Shown here one piece after another: positions 1 through 5,023 of a DNA stretch of 5,162 bases. This DNA is from Candidatus Colwellbacteria bacterium RIFCSPLOWO2_02_FULL_44_20b (GTDB lineage: Bacteria > Patescibacteriota > Minisyncoccia > UBA6257 > Colwellbacteraceae). Positions within the stretch are counted from its first letter, which is position 1. Each line of letters begins with the position of its first letter. Below the pieces are notes generated by a model that saw only the letters and a list, made by a program, of their open reading frames with translations, was not told the DNA's origin and did no database searches. The stretch is taken from the NCBI GenBank assembly GCA_001817765.1, contig MHIZ01000026.1:1-5162 (forward strand), given 5' to 3'. The translations under genes were made by a program, and so were the position numbers.

Positions 1-1826
1 ACGGAAATGACGTTGTGACGATTATTACCGATAAAGAAGTTTCTTTATCCGCGAAATTTACGTGTCCAGAGGATGGATTTTCATTTCCAGAAATTGAGCC
101 GCGATTATTTTCTTTTAATAGTCCGTATGGTGCGTGTCAGGCGTGTAATGGATTAGGAACTGAGGATTTGTGGTCTGAAAAGATTTGTCCTGTGTGCACA
201 GGAAAGCGATTGCGACCAGAGGCGCTTTCAGTTTTGATTGAGGGAAAAAATATTTCGTCAGTTGTCCAAATGTCGATAAGTCACGCCGCGGAGTTTTTCG
301 AGAAACTTTTGAAGTCGAAAGACACATGGGTTACGGAGATTGGTGAAGCACCAATGCGGGAGATCCGAAGCCGTTTGAAGTTTATGTTGAATGTTGGTCT
401 TGATTATTTAACGCTTGAACGGAAGGCAGGGACCTTGTCGGGAGGCGAGGCACAACGAATCCGCTTAGCGTCGCAGATTGGTTCGTATCTTGTCGGAACT
501 TTGTATGTTCTAGACGAGCCGACAATTGGGCTTCACCAACGAGATAACGCGAAGCTTATTGAGACGCTTCATGAGTTACGGGATTTGGGTAATACAATTA
601 TCGTTGTTGAACACGATGAAGAAACGATTCGCGAGTCGGATTACCTAGTTGATATCGGACCGGCGGCAGGGGTACACGGGGGATATATTGTCGCGCAGGG
701 ACCGATTCCTGAAATCATTAAGGATAAGAAACAGAATTCGCCAACATTAGATTATTTGCGTGGAAAGAAGTTTATTGAGATTCCTAAGACTCGGCGGAAA
801 GTTACGGATAATCATGATTTTTTGAAAATTCGGGGGGCAACGGAAAATAATCTTCAGAATATCAATGTTGATTTGCCTTTACGGCGACTTGTCGCGGTTA
901 CTGGCGTTTCGGGATCGGGGAAGAGCACCCTTGTCTACGATGTTGTCTATAAAGCGTTATCGAATAGATTTAACGGAAGCGCATACAAGCCGGGGGCGGT
1001 TAAAAGTATTTTGGGGTTGGAATATGTGAATCGGGCGGTGAATGTTGATCAGTCGGCGATTGGGCGTACACCGCGATCAAATCCGGCGACGTATGTGGGC
1101 GCCTGGACGCACATTCGTGATTTATTTGCGGCGGCGCCGGATGCGCGAGTACGCGGCTATAAGCCAGGACGGTTTAGTTTTAACGTGAAAGGCGGGCGGT
1201 GTGAAAACTGTGAAGGGCATGGATTAATCGCGATTGAAATGCACTTTTTGCCGACCGTATATGTGCAATGCGATATTTGCAAAGGGAAACGGTTTGATCG
1301 AGAAACGCTTGAGGTTAAATATTCGCCAAGCGGGAAATCTTCGGAAGGGAAGAATATTTATGAAGTGCTTCAGATGACGATTGAAGAAGCTACGAGTTTT
1401 TTTGAAGACATTCCGTGGTTGCACGAGAAACTTAAAATTCTCGATGAGGTTGGATTGGGGTATCTACAACTTGGGCAACCAGCGCCGACATTGTCGGGTG
1501 GAGAAGCACAACGCATTAAGCTCTCAGCAGAACTTGGAAAACGCGATACGCGACGGACAGTTTATTTACTTGATGAGCCGACAACAGGTTTGCACTTTGC
1601 CGATATTGAGAAACTTTTGATGGTTTTACAGCGTTTGGTTGATAGAGGGAACACTGTTGTTGTGATCGAACACAATCTTGACGTTATCAAGTCGGCGGAT
1701 TGGGTAATTGACTTGGGACCGGAGGGGGGAGACAAGGGCGGAAAGGTTGTCGCGGTTGGGACGCCGGAGCAAGTTTCAAAACGGGTAGGGAGTTTCACAG
1801 GGGAATATTTGAGGAAAGTACTTTAA
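1..1826 (+). CDS. uvrA: UvrA, excinuclease ABC subunit A, 5'-partial, insertion domain absent
   Basis: UvrA is the cytoplasmic ATPase dimer that finds bulky DNA lesions and loads UvrB. The reading frame is open to base 3, so the start lies upstream; the GTG at 15 is internal, near E. coli residue 237. Numbered from that codon: first zinc pair as C17-x2-D20, then C41-x2-C44, C58-x2-C61, ABC signature LSGGEAQ 141-147, Walker B VLDEP 165-169, H200; second ATPase half with Walker A GVSGSGKST 297-305, zinc finger C396-x2-C399-x19-C419-x2-C422, LSGGEAQ 493-499, LLDEP 518-522 and H553. The C-terminus is complete. Only 13 residues separate C44 from C58, where E. coli has about 110-120, so the insertion domain is missing and the two cysteine pairs are brought together. 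The D20 substitution is also unusual. The identification is certain; the effect of the losses is unknown. Confidence 0.97.
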   Translation, partial: GNDVVTIITDKEVSLSAKFTCPEDGFSFPEIEPRLFSFNSPYGACQACNGLGTEDLWSEKICPVCTGKRLRPEALSVLIEGKNISSVVQMSISHAAEFFEKLLKSKDTWVTEIGEAPMREIRSRLKFMLNVGLDYLTLERKAGTLSGGEAQRIRLASQIGSYLVGTLYVLDEPTIGLHQRDNAKLIETLHELRDLGNTIIVVEHDEETIRESDYLVDIGPAAGVHGGYIVAQGPIPEIIKDKKQNSPTLDYLRGKKFIEIPKTRRKVTDNHDFLKIRGATENNLQNINVDLPLRRLVAVTGVSGSGKSTLVYDVVYKALSNRFNGSAYKPGAVKSILGLEYVNRAVNVDQSAIGRTPRSNPATYVGAWTHIRDLFAAAPDARVRGYKPGRFSFNVKGGRCENCEGHGLIAIEMHFLPTVYVQCDICKGKRFDRETLEVKYSPSGKSSEGKNIYEVLQMTIEEATSFFEDIPWLHEKLKILDEVGLGYLQLGQPAPTLSGGEAQRIKLSAELGKRDTRRTVYLLDEPTTGLHFADIEKLLMVLQRLVDRGNTVVVIEHNLDVIKSADWVIDLGPEGGDKGGKVVAVGTPEQVSKRVGSFTGEYLRKVL

Positions 1827-1860
1827 GGATAGTTTTGGTATGATAAACTTAGAGTACTTT
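1817..1860. repeat. Pair of AGTACTTT direct repeats flanking the sod promoter candidate
   Basis: The octamer AGTACTTT occurs at 1817-1824, overlapping the end of uvrA, and again at 1853-1860. The two are exactly 36 bases apart, with a possible -10 box (1839-1844) between them. The first copy is part of the perfect palindrome AAAGTACTTT (1815-1824). Both are followed by an A/G-rich stretch. Paired sites around a promoter could be operators for a stress regulator of sod, but an AT-rich octamer can recur by chance. Confidence 0.3.
1836..1844 (+). promoter_or_regulatory. Possible extended -10 promoter of sod
   Basis: TGGTATGAT reads as an extended -10 element: TG, one base, then TATGAT, five of six matches to TATAAT. 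I see no convincing -35 box at normal spacing, which extended -10 promoters can do without. The transcript would start near 1851 and have a leader of about 50 bases before the ATG at 1900. The leader end is pyrimidine-rich and has no Shine-Dalgarno sequence. Confidence 0.4.
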
Positions 1861-1899
1861 TAAAAGGTCGTTTTATTAGCTTCTAATTCTTTATTCTCT

Positions 1900-2574
1900 A
1901 TGAAACCCGAAGAATTGAAATATCCTTACACACTTCCATTACTTCCTTATAAAGATGACAAGGGAGAGGTGAGTTACGATCGGCTTGATCAATTTGTCGA
2001 TGCAGAAACGATGAAATTGCATCATACAAAACATCATCAAGCTTACGTTGATAAGTTGAATGCCGCGCTTAAAGATCGTCCTGACCTCCAAGGAAGAAAC
2101 CTTATTGATCTTTTGGAAAACTTTGAAGGATTGCCCAAGGAGGTACAGACGCCAATCCGTAATCATGGCGGAGGGCATATCAATCACTCAATGTTTTGGC
2201 AGATGATGCGCTCTGGCCTTGCGGGTAAATTTCCAGCTCCCGCGCCAGAGACAGAAATCGCCAAGAAGATCGTCGAGAAATTTGGAAGTTTTGACGAGTT
2301 TAAAAACAAGTTTACCCAGGTTGCCACTGACCGCTTTGGTAGCGGTTGGGCGTGGCTCGTCAAAAATAGTGTTGGAGATATTGAGGTATATTCGACTCCG
2401 AATCAGGACAGTCCGATGATGGGAAAACTTATCCCGCTTCTTGGACTTGATGTTTGGGAACACGCCTATTATCTTCATTATCAGAATCGACGCGCCGCAT
2501 ACATCGATAATTTCTGGGTGGTTGTGAATTGGGAAGATGTCGAGAAACGATTCACCGACCCGAATTATATCTAA
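1900..2574 (+). CDS. sodA: Superoxide dismutase, Fe/Mn family, manganese-type signature
   Basis: This enzyme converts superoxide into oxygen and hydrogen peroxide. The 224-residue protein has no signal peptide, so it should act in the cytoplasm. Metal ligands by alignment to E. coli SodA are H41 and H96 (within INHSMFW), D184 and H188 (within LDVWEHAYY); H45 and Y49 match the conserved H30 and Y34. The residue that separates metal types, a glutamine in NQDSP (Q169), together with G92 four residues before H96, follows the manganese pattern, though metal use in this family cannot be proved from sequence. The N-terminus runs about eight residues longer than the usual YTLP start, and the loop after LPY is longer too. 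The ATG at 1900 is the only suitable start and has no Shine-Dalgarno sequence. A terminator follows, so sod appears to be the end of its transcription unit. Confidence 0.95.
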   Translation: MKPEELKYPYTLPLLPYKDDKGEVSYDRLDQFVDAETMKLHHTKHHQAYVDKLNAALKDRPDLQGRNLIDLLENFEGLPKEVQTPIRNHGGGHINHSMFWQMMRSGLAGKFPAPAPETEIAKKIVEKFGSFDEFKNKFTQVATDRFGSGWAWLVKNSVGDIEVYSTPNQDSPMMGKLIPLLGLDVWEHAYYLHYQNRRAAYIDNFWVVVNWEDVEKRFTDPNYI

Positions 2575-2597
2575 AGGGGCGTATATTGAGACGATAA

Positions 2598-2628
2598 CAT
2601 CCCGCAGGAATGCGGGGTGTTTTTGTTT
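2598..2628 (+). terminator. Rho-independent terminator after sod
   Basis: CATCCCGCA (2598-2606) pairs with TGCGGGGTG (2611-2619): nine base pairs including one G-T wobble, closed by a GGAA tetraloop of the stable GNRA class. A T-rich run (2620-2628) follows. It lies 24 bases after the sod stop codon. Confidence 0.9.
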
Positions 2629-2649
2629 ATCCTGAGTTTGTCGAAGGAT
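2629..2649. repeat. Short palindromic repeat, REP-like
   Basis: The 21-base element has arms ATCCT and AGGAT around the core GAGTTTGTCGA. It starts directly after the T-run of the sod terminator. From memory it closely resembles a short intergenic palindrome with the core TGAGCTTGTCGAAGG seen in many bacterial genomes. Only one copy is in this window, so the repeat status cannot be shown here. Confidence 0.5.
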
Positions 2650-2669
2650 TTGACCGAGCCAGACTCAAT

Positions 2670-2698
2670 TTGACACGCCTTAATCTCAGTGTTATTGT
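2670..2698 (+). promoter_or_regulatory. Sigma-70-type promoter for the 81-residue gene
   Basis: A perfect -35 box TTGACA (2670-2675) is followed, after a 17-base spacer, by TATTGT (2693-2698), four of six matches to the -10 consensus. Transcription would start near 2705, leaving a leader of about 74 bases before the ATG at 2779. This is the best complete promoter in the window, and it makes the GTG at 2689 an unlikely start. Confidence 0.55.
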
Positions 2699-2708
2699 TG
2701 CGGCTGAT

Positions 2709-2761
2709 TTCGGTTCTGGTCGACTCGACTTTATCAGTAAGAACCGAAGTTGTCGGTTCTT
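2709..2761 (+). promoter_or_regulatory. Leader with two mutually exclusive hairpins
   Basis: The strand at 2739-2748 can pair in two ways. AGAACCGAA (2740-2748) is the exact complement of TTCGGTTCT (2709-2717) upstream. AAGAACCGA (2739-2747) is the exact complement of TCGGTTCTT (2753-2761) downstream, with a 5-base loop and then a T-rich stretch (2762-2778) up to the ATG. Nine base pairs are possible either way but not both at once. The loop of the first form contains GTCGA-C-TCGAC (2719-2729), a further inverted repeat. The layout is that of an attenuator or a translation switch. The ligand or signal is unknown, and no known riboswitch class is recognised. Confidence 0.45.
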
Positions 2762-2778
2762 TAAGTTTTAATGTTTTT

Positions 2779-3024
2779 ATGGAGTATTCTGTTCAATTAA
2801 AGAACAAGGCAAAAAAGAGAATACTCAAACGACTTCAGAGTTTGTCAGATGGAATTTGTATTGCTCTTGGAAGTAGGATTTTCGATCGTGATACTCTTAT
2901 TCGTCATGTTCGAAAAGAATCCGAGGTTGGCAAACTGATGATACGAATTGAAACTGAGTTTTTGCGACCAGAAATAGTTGATGGTAGTGATGGTGGTGCA
3001 ACGACTGGCAGTCGGTCCGGCTGA
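2779..3024 (+). CDS. Unrecognised small protein, 81 residues
   Basis: I do not recognise this protein. From ATG 2779 it has 81 residues: a lysine/arginine-rich amphipathic helix (about 5-25, KNKAKKRILKRL), a middle section with ALGSRIFDRDTLIRHVRK (about 29-46) that looks helical, an acidic/hydrophobic helix to about 64, and a glycine/serine-rich tail (69-81). There is no signal peptide or membrane segment. The frame is open upstream to a GTG at 2689, but the likely promoter at 2670-2698 and the leader hairpins favour the ATG. There is no Shine-Dalgarno sequence. The gene ends in a doubled stop TGATGA and is followed 10 bases later by a strong terminator. With its own promoter, structured leader and terminator it looks like an independently controlled gene, which supports its being real. 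No function can be given. Confidence 0.65.
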   Translation: MEYSVQLKNKAKKRILKRLQSLSDGICIALGSRIFDRDTLIRHVRKESEVGKLMIRIETEFLRPEIVDGSDGGATTGSRSG

Positions 3025-3034
3025 TGATACGAGG

Positions 3035-3069
3035 ACACGTTCCGTTTTCAACGGAGCGTGTTTTATTTT
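3035..3069 (+). terminator. Strong Rho-independent terminator after the 81-residue gene
   Basis: ACACGTTCCGTT (3035-3046) pairs with AACGGAGCGTGT (3050-3061): twelve base pairs with a single T-G wobble and a TTC loop. TTTATTTT follows (3062-3069). This is a textbook terminator. It lies between the small gene and uvrC, so the uvrC start must be placed after it. Confidence 0.92.
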
Positions 3070-3074
3070 ATAGT

Positions 3075-4316
3075 GTGAACGAAGTGAATAAAGATAATTT
3101 TTATAAAAATTTACCTGATACGCCTGGTGTTTATTTGATGCGAGGTTCACCCACCTCGTCTAAAGACGGGCGAGGCAAGAATCATTTGCTTTATGTGGGG
3201 AAAGCGGGAAATTTGAAGCGGCGGGTGTCTAGTTATTTTTTGCGTCCACACGACAGGCGGATTGAAAAATTAGTAAGTGAAATCAAAAAAGTTGATTACA
3301 TCCAAACCGATACCGCGATTGAGGCGCTTATATTGGAAGCGGAGCTTATTAAGAAATATCAGCCGCCGTTTAATGTTCTTGAAAAAGACGACAAGAGTTT
3401 TCTTTATGTTGCTGTTACGAAAGATAAGGTTCCGCGGATTTTGCTCGCACGACAGACTGAATCGCCCGACTACAAGATTTTAAAACGATTTGGGCCGTTT
3501 ACCTCAACATCGAGTTTGCGAGAAGCGCTTAAGATCATTCGCAAGATTTTTCCTTTCAATATACATTCGCCTGAACAAATAGCGCGCTCGAAACGAGAGT
3601 GTCTCGAACACCAGATCAGACTCTGCGCCGGAGCGTGTACAAACTCGTTTGATCTTAAAGAATATCGGCGAGATGTGCGAAGTATCATTCTTTTCTTTGA
3701 GGGAAAGAAGAAACGGATTTTGAGTTCACTCCAGATGCTGATGAAAGAGGCGAGTAAGAATTTGGAATTTGAGAAAGCAGGAAAGTACAAGCGGCAGATT
3801 TTTGCTTTACAACACATTCAAGATGTTGCGTTTATTAAACATGATGAGGTTGTTGATTCGAGGCGAATACGGAGAATTGAGGGGTATGATATTTCAAATA
3901 TTTCCGGGACATCGGCGGTTGGTTCAATGGTTGTATTCGTTGGCGGGAAACCGGATAGGGATGAGTATCGGAAGTTTCGGATTAAAACTATTTGGGGATC
4001 GAATGATGTTGGGATGTTACGGGAAGTTCTTATACGGCGGTTTCGCAACAAGTGGCAGAAACCGGATTTGATCTTGATTGATGGCGGAATTGCGCAGGTG
4101 AATACGGCGCGGAGCGTGCTTCAGCTTTTTAAACTTGATATTCCTCTTGTTGGTTTAGCAAAAGGACCGGAGCGAAAACGAAACGATATTTTGGGGCGAG
4201 TGCCTTCGTGGGCAGACTTAGAAACTTTGATTAGAGTTCGTAATGAAGCGCATCGATTTGCTATTCGCTATCACAAAGACGTGCGGAGCAGGGAATTTGT
4301 AAAACCTTTACACTAG
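3075..4316 (+). CDS. uvrC: UvrC, reduced excinuclease ABC subunit C
   Basis: UvrC makes the two incisions beside a UvrB-bound lesion. Numbered from GTG 3075 (413 residues): GIY-YIG nuclease with GVY 18-20, YVG 40-42, R49/R50, E88 and N100 for the 3' cut; a cysteine cluster C176, C184, C188; a UVR motif at 219-249 (NLEFEKA) for UvrB contact; an RNase H-like nuclease for the 5' cut with D272 (YDIS), D311, D336 (LIDGG) and H393 (RNEAH). The family is usually about 600 residues. Two parts are gone: about 135 residues between UVR and nuclease, and the C-terminal helix-hairpin-helix domain, since the protein ends some 20 residues after H393. H164 replaces the first cysteine of the Fe-S cluster motif. 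An ATG at 3024 is in frame but lies ahead of a terminator. GTG 3084 is another possible start. There is no Shine-Dalgarno sequence. Confidence 0.93.
   Translation: MNEVNKDNFYKNLPDTPGVYLMRGSPTSSKDGRGKNHLLYVGKAGNLKRRVSSYFLRPHDRRIEKLVSEIKKVDYIQTDTAIEALILEAELIKKYQPPFNVLEKDDKSFLYVAVTKDKVPRILLARQTESPDYKILKRFGPFTSTSSLREALKIIRKIFPFNIHSPEQIARSKRECLEHQIRLCAGACTNSFDLKEYRRDVRSIILFFEGKKKRILSSLQMLMKEASKNLEFEKAGKYKRQIFALQHIQDVAFIKHDEVVDSRRIRRIEGYDISNISGTSAVGSMVVFVGGKPDRDEYRKFRIKTIWGSNDVGMLREVLIRRFRNKWQKPDLILIDGGIAQVNTARSVLQLFKLDIPLVGLAKGPERKRNDILGRVPSWADLETLIRVRNEAHRFAIRYHKDVRSREFVKPLH
3141..3175. repeat. Palindromic insertion inside the uvrC GIY-YIG domain
   Basis: CGAGG (3141-3145), CCTCG (3154-3158) and CGAGG (3171-3175) form overlapping inverted repeats, with GTC-TAAA-GAC as an inner hairpin (3158-3167). 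The segment encodes the polar run GSPTSSKDGRGKNH between the GVY strand and the YVG strand. E. coli UvrC has 10 residues between these motifs and this protein has 19. An extra 27 bases or so, in frame and palindromic, fits a small mobile palindrome tolerated in a surface loop. A native loop with chance symmetry is the alternative. Confidence 0.45.
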
Positions 4317-4335
4317 GGCGTTGTTTCCCTATTTA

Positions 4336-4359
4336 CAGTTTCTGCTATCGCTGATTTTG
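4336..4359. repeat. 24-base direct repeat, copy 1
   Basis: CAG-TT-TCTGCTATCGCT-G-ATTTTG lies 20 bases after the uvrC stop and just ahead of the -10 box of the next gene. It matches copy 2 at 4954-4977 at 21 of 24 positions, 618 bases away. Both copies lie between a stop codon and the start of a gene whose product begins MG-I/M-FD. It may be a regulator site or a 3'-end or mRNA element; spacing to the -10 box differs between the copies, so it is not simply a -35 region. Confidence 0.6.
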
Positions 4360-4362
4360 ATA

Positions 4363-4368
4363 TATAAT
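4363..4368 (+). promoter_or_regulatory. -10 box TATAAT of the PaaX/Cas2-like gene
   Basis: A perfect TATAAT lies seven bases before the GTG start at 4376. Transcription would begin at or next to the start codon, giving a leaderless or nearly leaderless mRNA. The sequence before the GTG has no Shine-Dalgarno motif, which agrees. No good -35 box is seen; the spot 17 bases upstream reads TTCTGC. Confidence 0.55.
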
Positions 4369-4375
4369 CGGAATT

Positions 4376-4951
4376 GTGGGTATTTTTGATTTTAATAAGC
4401 CCAGGACGCCTCTTCAGTGGATTATTTTCCTGGCGGCGATTGGTATCACGCTTTCAAGTCCTGCAGGTACAAGAGCTTTTTCAAGGGATCTTCGACGACA
4501 TATTTCCCGACATAACAGGCAGGAAAAATTTCCATTGAAACCTGCTCAAGTTTCAATGGCTCTTTATTATGCGCGCAAACGAAAATTGATTGATATTCGA
4601 GAAGATGTTCGCGGCAATATCTTGCTTTTTCTTACTGAACGAGGTAAGAAACGAAAACTTGAATATGACCTTGAGAATCTCACTATCGTTAAGCCATCTT
4701 CATGGGATGGGAAGTGGCGCCTTCTTCTTTTCGATGTTCCCGAATCAATGAAAAGAGCTCGCGAGGCGTTACGAGAAAAACTGAAACAACTTGGGTTTTT
4801 CCAGTTTCAGAAAAGCGTTTGGATATATCCTTATCGATGTGAGAACGAAATTGATTTTATCGCTGAAGTATTTTCGATAGCGTCTTGCCTTACTCTTTTC
4901 ACTATTTATATTGAGAACGACAAGATGCTTCGTTCTTATTTTCGTCTATAG
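4376..4951 (+). CDS. PaaX-like winged-helix protein with Cas2-like C-terminal domain
   Basis: The 191-residue protein begins with a hydrophobic helix (LQWIIFLAAIGITL, 13-26) that may be a membrane or packing helix. A winged helix-turn-helix follows, with a recognition-type helix around 56-73 and a wing around 74-90 (VRGNILLFLTERG). A ferredoxin-like domain runs from W114 to the end, with the strand LLLFDVPE (D120) and the helix-strand pair ending KSVWIYPYRCENEID. This order resembles PaaX-type regulators, whose middle domain shares the Cas2 fold, and similar stand-alone proteins in Patescibacteria are often labelled Cas2. No CRISPR repeats or other cas genes lie nearby, so I read it as a DNA-binding regulator and not an adaptation nuclease. 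The start is GTG 4376; upstream a TATAAT box leaves no room for a leader. Target genes are unknown. It might control itself or its neighbours through the flanking repeats. Confidence 0.75.
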   Translation: MGIFDFNKPRTPLQWIIFLAAIGITLSSPAGTRAFSRDLRRHISRHNRQEKFPLKPAQVSMALYYARKRKLIDIREDVRGNILLFLTERGKKRKLEYDLENLTIVKPSSWDGKWRLLLFDVPESMKRAREALREKLKQLGFFQFQKSVWIYPYRCENEIDFIAEVFSIASCLTLFTIYIENDKMLRSYFRL

Positions 4952-4953
4952 TT

Positions 4954-4977
4954 CAGAATCTGCTATCGCTTATTTTG
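4954..4977. repeat. 24-base direct repeat, copy 2
   Basis: CAG-AA-TCTGCTATCGCT-T-ATTTTG starts three bases after the stop of the PaaX/Cas2-like gene. It differs from copy 1 (4336-4359) at three positions, two of them adjacent. Thus the PaaX/Cas2-like gene is bracketed by the two copies in the same orientation. Confidence 0.6.
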
Positions 4978-5006
4978 TAAATGGTTTTATTTTTTTATGC
5001 GGTTTG

Positions 5007-5015
5007 TGTTATAAA
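5007..5015 (+). promoter_or_regulatory. Extended -10 promoter of the last gene
   Basis: TGTTATAAA reads as TG, one base, then TATAAA, an extended -10 element with five of six consensus matches. It ends eight bases before the ATG at 5024, so the mRNA would be leaderless or nearly so. The T-rich stretch 4983-4997 lies upstream and holds no clear -35 box. Confidence 0.55.
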
Positions 5016-5023
5016 GACTAGTT

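Noticed and set aside
15..17. GTG as the start of a 603-residue protein
   Set aside because: The frame is open to the window edge and the codon falls in the middle of the UvrA fold, just ahead of the first zinc pair; the gene begins outside the window.
1224..2478. Several 60-100 residue frames opposite or within uvrA and sod
   Set aside because: They overlap confidently identified genes and show no domain features.
2689..2778. N-terminal extension of the 81-residue protein from GTG 2689
   Set aside because: The GTG lies beside the likely -10 box, so it would precede the transcript start, and the extra 30 residues overlap the leader hairpins.
2575..2778. tRNA or other structural RNA gene between sod and the small gene
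   Set aside because: No cloverleaf, CCA end or tRNA consensus boxes are visible; the hairpins are accounted for by a terminator, a repeat and the leader.
3022..3080. TGA recoded as glycine, as in Gracilibacteria and Absconditabacteria
   Set aside because: TGA is doubled at 3022-3027 and followed at once by a terminator, and read-through would give no sensible protein.
2845..3150. 101-residue open frame on the - strand
   Set aside because: It runs across the strong + strand terminator and the start of uvrC, and has no promoter or recognisable motifs; a shadow frame.
4317..4375. Missing UvrC helix-hairpin-helix domain displaced by a frameshift
   Set aside because: Only 59 bases separate the uvrC stop from the next start, far too few to encode the domain in any frame.
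4336..4977. CRISPR repeats next to a Cas2-like gene
   Set aside because: Only two copies 618 bases apart with a gene between them; no regular spacers and no other cas genes.
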